Part shown: piece after piece, positions 44,945-57,990 of the stretch
Layout of the letters: each line of letters begins with the position of its first letter
Position numbering within the stretch: position 1 is the stretch's first letter
The notes under the pieces: generated by a model
The model's input: only the letters and a program-made list of their open reading frames with translations
Database searches by the model: none
Told to the model about the DNA's origin: nothing
Position numbers and translations under genes: made by a program
Source of the DNA: Nematopogon swammerdamellus
Lineage: Eukaryota > Arthropoda > Insecta > Lepidoptera > Adelidae
Length of the DNA: 64,000 bases
NCBI GenBank assembly: GCA_946902875.1
Contig: OX336349.1
Coordinates: 11,803,891 to 11,867,890, forward strand
Direction: 5' to 3'

Positions 44945-45240
44945 TATTTCAAAGAAGAATGCAAGTAACTAAGGGCGAGGCCGAAGGCCGAGCTGCGTTC
45001 AGGTAATCAATAAACCTTCTTAAAGAAAGTAGCTAACTAAGGGCGAGGCCGAAGGCCGAGCTGCTTTCAGGTAAACGATAAAGCTTTCTCAAATAAAGGA
45101 AGTAAGTAAGGGCGAGGCCGAAGGCCGCGCTGCGTTCAGGAATACGATGAACCTTCTGGAAGAAAGGAAGGAACTAAGTGCGAGACCGAAGGCCGAGCTG
45201 CGTTCAGGTAAACCAAAAACCCTATTCCGCCTTCGGGCCT
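44945..45240 (-). repeat. ~67 bp minisatellite in Helitron copy 2 (about four units)
   Basis: Plus-strand view: CAAGTAACTAAGGGCGAGGC, then CGAAGGCCGAGCTGCGTTCA. It is the counterpart of 14885-15180. Confidence 0.75.
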
Positions 45241-45347
45241 CGCCCTTAAAGACTTCCTTTCTTCCATAGAATATAATATCGTTTACTCAATCTATTTATT
45301 TCATAAAAATAAAAAAGTAATATTAATAACTAAAGAATTAACCTTAC

Positions 45348-45809
45348 CTAACAAACATTAAAATAACTATCAAAACGGGCATTTTCAAATGTTCTTAGAG
45401 CACTTGCGGCATTACCCCGCTGGATGGCAAGGCTTACCCTTTGAATGAAGTACATAAGCCCTTGATGGCGGGACACCAGTTGCGTCAACCAGCTCTTTGG
45501 CTCTTTTGGCTTCACTGCTCCACGGACCGAGGGTTTCAACCGCAAACGCAACAACTTCGAAATCTTGAATTATATTTCTATATTTGCTGCGCTTGAGGCT
45601 CTCCGCCCCAGCCTTGGCCGCGCCAGCCGCTCTTGATGATGTCCTAACGTGACTTGGAGCCAATGTGAGAACAAAAGTGGCGTCCCACATCAAAGAACTA
45701 CCCTTAGTCCATGGCACTAAGGTGATAGCATCGGGCCTCTTGGCATCCAGCCGGGAATAACCGTGAGGTTCTAGGATGCACGGTATATTTGCCGTTAGAA
45801 GCGTGGACT
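45348..45809 (-). pseudogene. Captured coding fragment, second copy
   Basis: The residues and frameshift are the same as at 14326-14782: ILEPHGYSRLDAKRPDAITL, PWTKGSSLMWDATF, VETLGPWS and, in the second frame, QRVSLAIQRGNAAS. The lack of differences between copies again points to recent spread. Confidence 0.65.
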
Positions 45810-45859
45810 TTATAATAAAATTTAAATTAAATTAACCCAATCTTAATATTAATTAACTT

Positions 45860-46400
45860 TATTCGAGATGGTTTAGCTTCTTCCTGAACGCAGCTCGGCC
45901 TTCGGCCTCGCCCTTAGTTACTTGCTTTCTTCGAGATGGTTTATCATTTGTCAGAACGTAGCTCGGCCTTCGGCCTCGCCTTAGTTGCTTACTTTCTTCA
46001 AGATGGTTTAGCTTCTTCCTGAACGCAGCTCGGCCTTCGGCCTCGCTCTTAGTTACTTGCTTTCTTCGAGATGGTTTTTCAATTATCCGAACGTAGCTCG
46101 GCCTTCGGCCTCGCCTTAGTTACTTACTTTCTTCAAGATGGTTTAGCTTCTTCCTGAACGCAGCTCGGCCTGCGGCCTCGCCCATAGTTACTTACTTTCT
46201 TCGAGAAGGTTTATGGTCTTCCAGAATAGAGCTCGGCCTTCGGCCTCGCCCTTAGTTACTTACTTTCTTCAAGAATTTTTTTCTTCTTCCTGAACTCAGC
46301 TCCGCCTTCCGCCTCGCCCTTAGTTACTTTCATCGAGAAAGAATATCGTTTACGTGAGCGCAGATCCGCCTTTAGTTACTTACTTTCTTTTTTTAAATAC
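45860..46400 (-). repeat. ~67 bp minisatellite in Helitron copy 2 (seven main units)
   Basis: Plus-strand view: GAACGCAGCTCGGCCTTCGG, then CCTCGCCCTTAGTTACTT. Seven units carry the GGCCTTCGGCCTCGC-type core, two more than at 13890-14275. Confidence 0.8.
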
Positions 46401-47203
46401 GAATTTCACGCGAGCGAAGCCGCGGGCAACAGATATATAAATTTTATTGCACCAATGACAGCGACATAACTTCGACTTTCAATTATTATTTTTATTTATC
46501 CTATCAAACAATAATTTGTCACCGGCCAGCTCACGTCGAGATGACAGTTCTCCGTTGTCAACATGACATTTAAAATAGTTTTTTACCTTTACTTTGGATT
46601 ACGTGATTTTTATTATATTTTTTAATTATTATGTTCATCCGGGATATACACTGTCACTATAAAAAGTTTCGTCAAATTCCGTTCAGTGGTTTTTGCGAGA
46701 TGCGCGTACAAATAGACATTTTTGCATTTACGATTTTATGATATGTATAGAAAGAATAGATATATATAGACTATTGTGTTCAAGTTATAAAAAAGAAGAA
46801 CTGTCATTTTCGTTGTATCTACTTATTTTTAAATTTCGAATGAATATTTTATTCAAATTGTATTTGCTGCCAGTTCTCAAGATATAATTATGTACTTTGG
46901 ACTACGTGATTTTAAACGCGCAATAATGTTTATAATTGTAAATTTTTTTTTATTTTTGTTATTTTTTTTTACGTATTATGTTAACCCGGCATATAAACTG
47001 CCACTATACAAAGTTTCGTCTAATTCCGTTCAGTGGTTTTTGCGTGATGCGCGTACAGACAAACAAACAAACAAACAAACAAAAATTTTAAAAACTGTTC
47101 TAACATGTTCAGTATCTCATTTTAAGCCACCCTGGTTAGTTTTTTTCCGAATACATTCAATGTACAGACTTTCTTACCTCTACGATTTTATTATATGTAT
47201 AGA

Positions 47204-47941
47204 TGATAGCGGACCGCAAGATAATAAATATGTTGCTGCATAGTGATCAGCGCACAAATTAACATGTAATTTAATATTGTAACTTGTCTAGACAAAGGCG
47301 GTAAGTACCTATATACTAAGTCTAGATGCGGGAAAGTTGAAGCACAGAACCTATAAGGACCGAAACAAATGAAAATTTCAATGCTATTTAGCGTGATGAT
47401 ATTGGAACTTCAGTTATTATATTTTAGTTACACTGTTAATTCTAGACACTAAATTGGAATGAAAATCATTTTAAAAGCCCTAAATATGCACATTGAACTT
47501 GTAATAATTACATACACACACACTCACATCGATATGTAGGTACCTACCGCACGACACGGGGATGAACAATGTCAGGATTAAATAATTATTTATCATTCAG
47601 ACCCCTTTAGTGATTCCGCTCTGACCCGCCCGCCCCGCCCCGCCCCTCTCCCGTCGTCGCCGACGTTCCCCCGCCGCGCAGCTCTGCTTTGATCGATTTA
47701 ATAAGAATTCAGCGCATAATCATTGCATTAATAATTTATACATATATATTTTAATGTTCGTCGTGAAGAGAAGTCATTATGAGTTTGTACACATTTTGTA
47801 CACAAAGAGGACTTCTATAGGGACTTCCATATTTAATTTTTATATCATCATTTAATGGTGATATAAACACTACTTAATATTGTCTATATACATTTTAGTA
47901 AACAATACATAATATTAATGGATAGGTGTATAGTTATATAT
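47204..47941. other. No gene; GC-rich island
   Basis: The island CCGCCCGCCCCGCCCCGCCC is at about 47625-47690. The rest is AT-rich. Confidence 0.35.
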
Positions 47942-48300
47942 TTTTTTATTCCTTTATTAACACATATATTTACAATAATTTTACATATAATAAACTATAC
48001 CTAAAATATACAAAAATTATATACCTATAAAATTATTATAAAATAAATGGAGTTTCCACCACCGGCGGCGGGGCGAGCCCAAGCTACCGATGGTCGGGTC
48101 CCAAAGAGAGGAACCTCCGGACGATGCGTGCAGTGTCGAGCAGGGCTGCCTTCTGTATCTGGCCCTTGACCTAACCACTCAGCGAGAGCCTCTCAAGGTG
48201 GTCGTCGAGGTGGTTTCGCTATCAGCCCATGCGCCGAAACGACTATGGGCACAACGATCGTCGAGTCGACGGGCCACATTTTGGTAACCTCGTGCTGCAG
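47942..48300 (-). pseudogene. LINE ORF C-terminal end with 3' UTR
   Basis: Read on the minus strand, LQHEVTKMWPVDSTIVVPIV, SAHGLIAK and, after a frameshift, LLDTARIVRRFLSLGPDH. The stop is followed by an AT-rich 3' UTR ending TTAATAAAGGAATAAAAAAA. The motif order matches the end of lepidopteran LINE polyproteins. Broken frames and missing upstream domains show it is dead. Confidence 0.65.
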
Positions 48301-48518
48301 ATCCAGATATTTTAATATTATTAGAGTATTAATAATAAGTATTATTTTAAATATCTTTATTTTTGAGTAATGTAAAATAATCAGTTCATATATTTTGTTG
48401 TATTAAATCAAGCAATCCGATTTTATTAGTCATGATTTACGAACACGACTGTTTATTGTTTATTTCATTCATTGTATAATTTAAGATTTTTATATATATT
48501 TTATACACAATAAAATAA

Positions 48519-48941
48519 AAAAATCTGTTAAGTGCGAGTTTTACTCGCGCACGGAGGTTTCCGTATATATCCGCTATCAATAACCGCTCAATCGGAGAGA
48601 AGCCTCAATGAGGTCGATCGCAATTTACAGTGCGGTGGGGAAATGACAGCACCTCACATTGCAATGTATAAAAGTCTGTGGCGCCATCTATTATTCAATA
48701 GTGTGACTAAACGATTTTATTTTAAGTTTCTTGTTTGGGAACCCCTTAATTTTTTACATTTTCTTATTTTTCGTATTTGTTGTTATATCCGCCATATTAA
48801 CACATATTCTGTGAAAATTTCAACGAGGCTACCTATTACGGTTCAAGAGATACAGCCCTCGGACAGACGGACGGACGGAAGGACAGACAGACGGCGGAGG
48901 CTTAGTAATAGGCTTCCGTACGGGATACGGAAACCTAAAAA
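48519..48941 (+). repeat. Rep-D dispersed repeat, long copy
   Basis: It starts TCTGTTAAGTGCGAGTTTTA, CTCGCGCACGGAGGTTTCCG. A GACAGACGGACGGACGG run lies at 48861-48898. It ends ATACGGAAACCTAAAAATAC. Confidence 0.6.
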
Positions 48942-50207
48942 TACACATATTTTATACACCTTCTTATATTTCGACTTATAAATTGCCGTCAGAGAACAAA
49001 AACAATTATTAAATTTCATCAACCTACGCTTGAACATCGAAAATTTCGCCAGTTCTAGTTCGATGCGAAGAAGAACTGACAAACAAACCACTTGTGTTTG
49101 ACAATTCCACACAAACACCTACATATTTAGTCCACATCCTGGAACATACTGAAGGTAAGGTAAGGTACTAATTCATATCAGTGCAAGTAGGATTATATAT
49201 TAATCTTACTTACCTATAGGCCGTCTATCCAACATCACAACACCCGCATATACAAACAAAGACTTCAAAGGCGTGGAATATAGCGACAAAGAAGTACAAC
49301 GGAAATACAAACAATTCGTCAATACATTCTACAGATAAGACTTATCTGTCGCACCTCACTTCGAGGGCACCAGGGCAGTGCAATGGCTGTGTACATAGGA
49401 ACCCTTATGTAAGGTCATTGGAGATAAATAATGTACTTGGTTATCATGCACTTATTCGGTGGTAAATATAAATCCTTACAATAGTTTTTATGTTTGAAAT
49501 GTTTATTAAATACCATTTTACATACAATTTGCAGTCCCTCTCCTCTAAACTAGCTTCATGGCTGTACCATAAAGGAGAGGTACATATAAGTATTTACATA
49601 CTTATGTACTTAGTCATGGTTTCTTCTTCTTTTTATCGTTTTATGTATTATTGACTATACCGTGTATTGATTATGCATTATTGTTTTTTTTATTTAATTT
49701 AAATAATAATATAAAGTATAACTCTGAGCCTAGGTATTTACTCATTTAGGTATATACAATATGGTCGTAGATATTGGGTACTTTTGAAAGTGCTTTATTC
49801 TTTTATTTTCTTTATAAATTAATTATATAATTAGACATAATATAAGTAGTGGTAGGTATGCGTTGTATGAGTATTTGCCCGGTGCAGAATGTAGCACATT
49901 GTAACAAAGGAATTTGTTTATCATCTCGCGGCAGATACTCCGAGTGATAACAGAGACAGCCGGGGGAGCCATACGATTGCCAGGATCGTCCAGATTCCTA
50001 CGCCATACCCGCCCCCCCCCCCCCCCCCCCCTCACAAACACACGCGCGTCCGTAGATTTTTTTTTTCAGAGACAGACAGACCTAGCTGTATGTGAAATTA
50101 CTTATTTTTAGAATTTTTAGGTAATTATGAGCACCCTTTTTAAAATTAAGATTTTTTATCACTGTTTGGTACTTATGAACAAAATGTTCTTGCTGTTATT
50201 CCACGTA
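48942..50207. other. No gene; LINE 3' UTR fragment and poly-C run
   Basis: 49495-49592 matches the minus-strand LINE 3' UTR at 30478-30643. A run of 20 C lies at 50012-50031. No ORF of interest was found. Confidence 0.4.
50012..50031 (+). repeat. Run of 20 cytosines
   Basis: Uninterrupted poly-C after CCATACCCG. The length is prone to sequencing or assembly error. Confidence 0.8.
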
Positions 50208-50542
50208 CAAACTCACTTATCTCTAGCTCTACTTTTTATAAAAGGGGACGTCGTCTGTCTGAATGTATGTATGTTTGAAGTACACTCCGGAACCACTGAA
50301 CAGATTTTGATGCGGTTTGCACCAATGAAAAGAGTAGTTCTTGAGGCTCACAAAAGGCTATATACCATCACGCTAAATAACCATAGGGTTGAGCAGTATC
50401 AAAGAAAGTATAGTATGGACGCGATAGAGAGAGAGAGATAATAATATTAGCGATCGTTTATTGTCATATTTGCGTTTAAAACAAATTTGCTATTAAACCG
50501 AGTCTACCGCGAGCGAAGCCGCGGGCAAAAGATAGATGAGTT
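50208..50542 (+). mobile_element. Short Helitron-like element
   Basis: The 5' part is ACTTTTTATAAAAGGGGACG, CTCCGGAACCACTGAACAGA and ACCATCACGCTAAATAACC. The 3' end is CGCGAGCGAAGCCGCGGGC (about 50508-50526), followed by AAAAGATAG. The final CTAG seems altered. Confidence 0.6.
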
Positions 50543-53309
50543 CTGCATGTTCTGCATGTTGTCTGGAAAAAGTGTAAATCCCCAAGTCCACGAGAGCCCG
50601 GGCCGTTCGCTTTGTCTTTTATCTTGTTCAAACACTAGTTTCCGGCTGCATTGTATGTCTACCATCGCGCCGCGTGTGTGCTCACAAATTGTGGCCTAAA
50701 AGGGCTGTAGGTACTCACAATCCATTCCCCACCTTGTTTGACTTTGACGTACCCCGCCTCGCGCCCGCCCCGCCCCGCCCCGCCGCGCCGCCCAGCCTGG
50801 GCGTGCCAGACATTCCGGCTCGAGTTTTATTTCAGCTTTTCTTTGATAAGCATTTCAAGTACAGACAAATAGGTAGGTATTAGGTGATTATCAGTTAAGA
50901 TAAGACCTAAGGCGATTGAAGTAGGTATTCATTAGCTTTCTAGGAACTCGACATAAATAGGTATCTATCTATCTCTTAAGGAATGCACGCAATTTTAGAC
51001 AACCATGCCAAACCAAGTGATACATTTTGTCACTTGTATATAGTGAGTTGACCTTTTAACATAGGTGCTATATAAAATTTTTTTTCTTCGTGAAAATTAC
51101 TCGTAAGTACATACAATTTCTCAATGTTGTGTAAACTCCATGTAATGAGTGGGTAATGTTAAAATTCTATGATATATCGTCACACGCTTCTCTGACATTA
51201 CCTGCATAGATTCTACTTGTGTATAATTATTACAACATCAATTGACTTTCTACAAAATAGTAAAGATCTTAACATAACATTTTTCACACTAAAAAATTCG
51301 TGATTCATTCAAGCGATGTTGGTTCATTGAGCGGTTGGTTTGTGTCGCGGCCTCTTGGCACATTTGTGTTTGCTTAGGATATTATTTGTGTACACATAAT
51401 TATTTGGGGGTACTTTATCTGTTTTGACTGAACGGGCAGCTAGACAGCGCGCTCTGCGCAGGCGCCACAGGTGAGCCGACCCGGTCCTACTACCTGAATA
51501 CTCCGGCTTAGGGTTCCGTCTCTGTAATAAAATACTAAATACCTACCTCATTTGTAATAAATATATAGGGAGTATTATACGCTGCTTTAAAATGTTATAT
51601 TTGAGAGGATTTTTTTTTTAAGTAGGTACCAATTTTAATTTAAATTTTATTTTAAATCTTATCGGGTCATCTATGATTTATATCGAAAATGTCTATTCTC
51701 TATTCCGTTCATTTCTCTTCACAATATATCTACGATATTGTTTCCAATCTTTAGTCCGTCATCTTATTTCGGTGGTCCTACACAGTTTAAGAAAATCTCT
51801 TAAAATAAACAATACAAATCTGATATCAAAATCTAAATACTTACCCTACGCAACCCTCGTTTGGCGCCTTCACACCCTAAATAGCCCTTCGCACGAATAA
51901 AGTGCGCACTTGTCTGTATTTTTTGTTATTTTGACCCAAAAACCATGAGAATGTGTATTTAGGGAGTTAGATCTATTTAGACGTTTCTTTGTTTATGGGA
52001 TCCAATTTTGAGAGGTTTATTGCTGGTTTTTGAGAAGGTTCCATCCGGTCTGATTTTTTTATGATGTCAGAGTTGTTGTGCGGTGTGACGTGAGTGAGCT
52101 GTGAGGAAACCGAGTAGACGAGGCGAGAGCGGAGGGAGGGACATTTCTATTGGGATTGTTTTCCACATATGTTGGTAGTAGGTAGGTAGCACACCACTTT
52201 AACATCTAAACACCATTAACCGCTTTCCTACCTACAACCATAGATTAATAAATTAATCTTTCTGTGAGAACGTTAGAAAGCGGCGCCCACGCCCCGCGCC
52301 TCCGCCGCGCGGCGGCGGCGCCGGCACGTACGGACTCGACTCCGCCGTTCGATAAATAAAAAAGTGAATATTCCTTTTTTGAATCGCTGACACGTGAGTG
52401 GCTGCCGTGTTACGCGGCGCCGCCCCCACGTTTGCGCCCGCCACCGCCTAAGGCAGTCTTCATGAATTAAAAAAGAACTTCTTCGTAGCATCCACTTTGT
52501 CGTGGTATAAATAGCAATCTGCAAAATAAAAACAATTTAAATGTCACTTTAATTACAAAAAGTTTATTGTTGGAACAATTTTTTTAGAAAAAGTGTTGTT
52601 GCAAAAAACGTTAAAAAAATCATATTTGGAGAAGGATCGATACGAAAGACGGCTCGTTAAACAGGCAATTTCGTTAATAGAAATTTTCCAAATCGAAATG
52701 CTAGTAAACATTTACATCAATGGCAGTTATTTCTCGCGTCGGGCGGGACCTCGGTTGGAAGACCGGGTCGAATCAGGGACGTCAGCAAAATTTTCATTGC
52801 TGTGCTTTGGGAGTTAATATATTTATTATTTCAATGTTCTAGTAATTTTTAACACATTTTGACAATATCTTCTAGAGTTTAAGCTAAATAATATTCTCTA
52901 ATTTCGTACCATGTTGAAATTTGGCCCGAGATCAACCATCTAAAAGTTATGTGACCCTGCGACAGACAGACGGACGGACGCATTAGGTTCCGTGTTCACC
53001 TCATTGAGGTGCGGACTCTATAAAGTAAAACGAAGTTGTAAAACAGAATCAACGATATAAAAATCCAATCAGACTCGCCCCGCGGCGGCGCTCAAACATA
53101 ATGCATGCAAATTACTTAAGTATATCGCGCCACATTTGGACAAGTCGTTTAGAGGCAACCCTATATTAATGTTGGATCGTTATTTATTATTCATGTTGGT
53201 ACGATTATCGCGTAAAACAGAAGTAGAACCAGCCGTTTAAATTAAACTTGAACAAAATATATTGTAAGCGATGCTTATTTGGTACAAAGGATATGGTAGA
53301 GCATAACAT
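50543..53309. other. No gene; GC-rich islands and a Rep-D-like fragment
   Basis: Islands at about 50745-50815, 52275-52330 and 52415-52450. A fragment at 52915-53030 (GACAGACAGACGGACGGACG, then ACCTCATTGAGGTGCGGA) resembles 61560-61745. Confidence 0.4.
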
Positions 53310-53612
53310 ACATACAACACACTATATCCCGACAATCGGGGTAAGCAGAGTAATCGGAGTTGTGCTGCAGGTACCTACTCTTGTAAATTAGAGCACAACA
53401 CCGACCACCACGTTTAGCAAATTATTATAGGACAAGATAACTATCAAGCAGCAAGTAAGGCACGAAGGCCCACTCGCTGCATGACTGGGTGGAAGAACTG
53501 TTCCTAGGTACGACATCTTGTCCTTATCACTTAGTAGCCTTTTGCGACATGCACAGGGAGAGATGCAGTGGGGCTATTGTTTTTAAGTACCGGCCCCATA
53601 CGGTATATTTAT
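53310..53612 (-). repeat. Rep-B, full copy
   Basis: Plus-strand view: TATATCCCGACAATCGGGGT, GAGCACAACACCGACCACCA, GGGAGAGATGCAGTGGGGCT and TAAGTACCGGCCCCATACGG. Confidence 0.7.
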
Positions 53613-55576
53613 TCATTAGAATATGGTTACCTACAAGCTAAGATTGCCTATTGGCTATTGTTAAAGTTTGCGTAGTAATTTTTAAAGTAACGAACATTCA
53701 ATTTATATGAACAATAAATTATAGCAAGTCTAAATAAATCATTGCATTAATTATTACTAAGTCTTAACGTTAACTTAAATTAAGTACCTATTAATAACGT
53801 AATAAGGAAGTATGTTTTTTATATTTACATTTTTTATTTTTTACATTTTACATTAAAAAATAATAACTCAATAAAGACATCTCATGCTGCGAAAGAAAAG
53901 TCGACATAAAAACGCAAAATAATTTTTTTTGAATGTGTTAGAGAAAACATAATTTAAGATTATGTATACAATATGCACTTAGGCACAGATTACCTAATAG
54001 TTAACTTAGGTACAAGTTCATTACATACAGCTACCGTTCAAATTTGGAATCCTCATGCGGCGGCGGCGGGGCGGCGCGGGCGGGCCGCGATTGGCCGCCG
54101 CGTAAGCCAGTAGCGGCGCGGACTCACCTTTATTTACCCACAATTTTTTCGTTTAAATACATACGCACATAGCTACTGTTTACTCTCTTACACGCTATGT
54201 ACTACGTAAACTGGTTTGGATACTTTTCACTTTTTGTTGCGCTGATGTATGGATTTGTGGAGCAACCAACACACATATGTTTTAGTGGAGTAGAGTTACA
54301 CGTTTGATTTAGGTAAGTAGAGGTAGAAATATAGAATAGGGTGGAATGTTGCGTGTATAGCTGTGTATAAGTATGCTATGATATTAAGTAGTATTAATAT
54401 ACACAAACACAAAAGAAAAAAATTAACTACACCGAGAGATCCGTAGCCAGGCAACACAGACGAAAGTCTAGTGCTTGGCCCCGACGAATGTAATTAATTA
54501 CTCACATGTTATATAGTGCATACATAGGATACGCAACATGTTAGTTAAGTCATAGTTTTTAGGTCATCGATGTATCTTTTGTAAAATGTACTCAATCAAT
54601 AATTTGGAATTTGGTAAAAAAACTGTTGAACTAGCTATAGAGGTAGCCGGAGTCTACCATTGATATTGCCAACGTTAATTTTATTACCATTAATTCGGAA
54701 CTAGGTATATACGCTTGCGAAAACGCCACGTGGCGCTGTGTTAGTGAAGGTTGAAAGAGTTTATACCAAAACTATTCCTTAATCTGTGCCTATACTTGTG
54801 CCTACTTATGCGTGTGACGGTTGAGGTGGAGCGGAATGGGCGGTGCGGGGCGGGCTGGCGGTGGCGGCGGTGGCGGCGGCGGCCGCGGCGCCCGGGGGCA
54901 TCTCGCGGAGCGCGCGCACCGATATATCAACTCCGGTCCGTGCGCCGGCGCGTAAAGATAAGATTGGAGCAGGCATAACGCTCTAATGTTGAAGCTCTCA
55001 TTTTAATTCAGCGAATTTATTTTACTGAATTCAGGATAATTGCGCTAAAAATATGAATAAAGTTATGGATAGTTTGAAAAATAAGTCACTTTGTTGTGCA
55101 TAAAGTGATTATGCCATAATCGCTACCATATGTTAAAAACGAGTGATAACCCACTTGCATAAATGATTTCATTCGTCTCACTAGTGGTTTTTTTAGGTCG
55201 CCTGTCCGCACCTAGCCTGGGGACGTACCACGCTACGTTTGCTTGTTCGTGGTCTCCATTGGAGCATTCGTCTACAATACCTACATTTGACCCTGCGACA
55301 GAAGTGCCAAGCCCACTGCCACTTCAATTTCCAAATAAAAAAGTGATTAAAATTTTAATAACTAGCTAGTAATGATTTAGATACATATAGGGACTACTTG
55401 CAAACTTGCAATATTCGCTCTACCAGTAGTCTTCACATACAATATTGTGCAGCGACTCCACTCGCGGCTGTGTTCCCCGAGCCGGCGTCCGTCACCGCGT
55501 CGCGTTCCTGTGGGAACCGAATCCGCTCTCTTCTCACACCATCCCACATAATCTAAACTTATATACTTTGATAACT
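53613..55576. other. No gene; GC-rich islands
   Basis: Islands at about 54055-54120 and 54830-54955. Frames crossing them have no domain. Confidence 0.35.
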
Positions 55577-55660
55577 TACCTCTTACATACATCACGTTAC
55601 GCCTACCTCCCAATGCGGTAGGCAGAGACAATGCATCTCCTTGTCCCACGGTCTTCACAC
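55577..55660 (-). repeat. Rep-H dispersed repeat
   Basis: Minus strand: GGAGATGCATTGTCTCTGCC, then TACCGCATTGGGAGGTAGGC and GTAACGTGATGTATG, as at 12475 and 60826. Confidence 0.6.
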
Positions 55661-55784
55661 TATTGACATTGACGCACTTTCACTAGGTATTAAATAATGT
55701 TCGTACATATTTACGTTAATAATAACGTAGACAATTATTGGTTATATATAATGTATAGTTCATCGTAAGTACATGATAATGATT

Positions 55785-56330
55785 TTGGTTGGCCCATACA
55801 AAAGACTTCAACGCGCTCCGCTCTCATAATATATCAGTACCGAGCCATCCGTCTTGTTGGTGACCCGAAACTTACAGATGGTCTGGAGTCTCTGAGTCAC
55901 AGACGATTTGTGGGTTCGCTTAGTCTGTTTTACAGATACTATGACGGAAGCTGCTCTGTGGAACTAGCATCCCTTATTCCCTGCCACCCGTCCTATCTCC
56001 GCATGACTCGTCGCAGAGAGACTCAGCACCCTTTTGTTGTTGACATTGGGCCTTTGAGAACCCATCGGTTCTCTAAATCGTTTCTTTGTCGCACCGCTAG
56101 GGTGTGGAACTGTCTTCCGCCGAGTGTATTTCCCGAATCCTTTAACCTGGTGTCGGGTGTCTTCGAACGTCGTATTAACGGGCTAAACAGTCTGGCAATA
56201 GTCCGCAAATCTGCTGGCATGGCACCTAACTGAGCGTGGTTTCGCGAGGAGAGGTAATTTTGGCTCTGTCGACTGCACCATTGGTCTCTCGGCACAGCCA
56301 CTCGTGTTGGTGTACATAAAAAAATACCTA
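55785..56330 (+). pseudogene. LINE ORF C-terminal part with 3' UTR
   Basis: The frame is open from about 55787 to the stop at 56231-56233: YRAIRLVGDPKLTDGLESLS, HRRFVGSLSLFYRYYDGSCS, ..TARVWNCLPPSVFPESFNLV and ..AGMAPN. This is the C-terminal region of Jockey/CR1-like lepidopteran LINE proteins. The 3' UTR starts GCGTGGTTTCGCGAGGAGAG and also occurs at 20455 and (minus) 16440. The RT proper is missing through 5' truncation. The remaining frame is intact, so the copy is not very old. Confidence 0.75.
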
Positions 56331-57990
56331 CAATGCATTAAAATCCCAATTGATTTTTTTATAAAAAAAACCTCAAATTGTTTATAAAAACTGCATTTGA
56401 CTTGAATCATAGGCCTTTTAAATGTTAAAATGTCTTTGAATTTACGGATAGCTTTCGTTGAAATATAGGAGACCTAGGATATTGCGTTTGGCGTACGGAG
56501 TACAAAACAGAACTATTCTGAGTCCATTGAAATATGTAGAGCAGTAAACATTTTAGTGAACTTTCTTTAATGAGGAACATATGGAAACATTTACGGCCAT
56601 AAAAAGTCACACACTGTCTAAACGTAGAATTTTCCGACTTCTTATAATACAAACAATTGTGAAAAACTTTAACAAATGCAGCTAAAATCTTGATACCTAT
56701 CACTGTCTAGATAGGCTCACCCAACCTGCGAGATGGACCAGCACAGCGGCGCGCGCGCATCCATGTGTCTCATTAATAAAGATTTATTCATAAAATCACA
56801 ACTATACGTAATTACTACAGCGTGATTCAGCTCATACCTCACATTCTGACCGATCGGTATCGCATTCCTCCGTCCCTTTCATCCTCACTGTTCCCTTGTC
56901 GGGTTAGAGGGAGAGAGCAGTAAAAATGTCAAATAGAATGATAAACACAAAAGTTGTGTTGAAACGGACAATAACTCGGGAACAATGCACAGCCAATCAT
57001 TTTATTCAAATGCGCGCGCTTTGAAACTCTCGTAAGTCGATGCGATCTTCCTTTTTGTTTACGGTTTATGATTTTTGATATGAAAGGCGTTTGCTTTATG
57101 TGAGGAATGCGCGGCGGGGGCGGCGGCGGAGCTTTTGACGCGTTCCTTCCTGACGGTATAATATTGAATGTATTTAATAAATAAAATAAAATTATTGGCT
57201 TAAGTAGCTAGCTATGTATGTGCAAATTGCAATGCTATGGAAAATATATTTTAAAACGTCGCACGAAAGCTTAGATGCAACCAAACAATGTGTGCTATAT
57301 ATATCTATCGTGTTGGTTGGTTACATGTACAATTATTTAAACTAATAGGTACAAAATAAAATGAAATAAATATATTATAAATAAAAATATTTCTCCATCG
57401 TCGGCGAAATTGGCATTAACAATTAACTTTAACTTCTCTTATTTATTACTGAGAGCCTTCTGTAATCGGAGTCCTTTTATTAATTTCCCGAGCCACGTTT
57501 GAAATCTATAATTAAAAATTGTACCTATTTAATCAAATGGTATATAGCCGCTGAAAGTTTTAAAAAACATTATGTTTACTTTTCCACACCCAATAATTTC
57601 CCCATACACATTATCAGCAATGAAACACCACCATGCTACAGAACGTCTTAGTTATCTATTATAACTTCTAGCGTACACGAGGTGTGAACAAGTAGAATTT
57701 CCTTAAATATCTGCCCAAAGAGGGTCCATGACGAGCGAGTCAAACCCATAGAGCGCACCGCGCGAAGCGACGCACAAAAGACCTCAATAGAACATAATGG
57801 GGCTCAATAGACCATATTAGATGGGCTTATAAAGGCCCTATGACACAATGAATTGATAAATATTGGTGGAGAATCTACAAAGTATATGTAGTTGGGCCAT
57901 TGTCGTGCGGTTGTTCGTCGGTTCTCTTTGAATAAAATGCATTAAAATTGTGTGAACTTGAAAGTTGAAATTAATCTAAGCGAGGAATTC
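56331..57990. other. No gene recognised
   Basis: AT-rich DNA with one GC-rich island (about 57105-57145). No ORF with a domain was seen. Confidence 0.35.

Larger units (their letters stand above)
44909..47203 (-). mobile_element. Helitron-like element, copy 2 (2295 bp), inverted partner of 13062-15221
   Basis: On the minus strand it starts TCTATACATATAATAAAAT at 47203 after an A and ends CTAG at 44909 before a T. The hairpin, inner arrays and captured fragment are as in copy 1. Translations of the shared parts are identical and diverge exactly at the outer borders, so flanks differ and the two are separate insertions of one recent lineage. The longer size is due to two extra ~67 bp units in one array. 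Confidence 0.85.

Noticed and set aside
13062..47203. Large inverted segmental duplication
   Set aside because: Similarity stops exactly at the Helitron termini and flanks differ, so they are two insertions.
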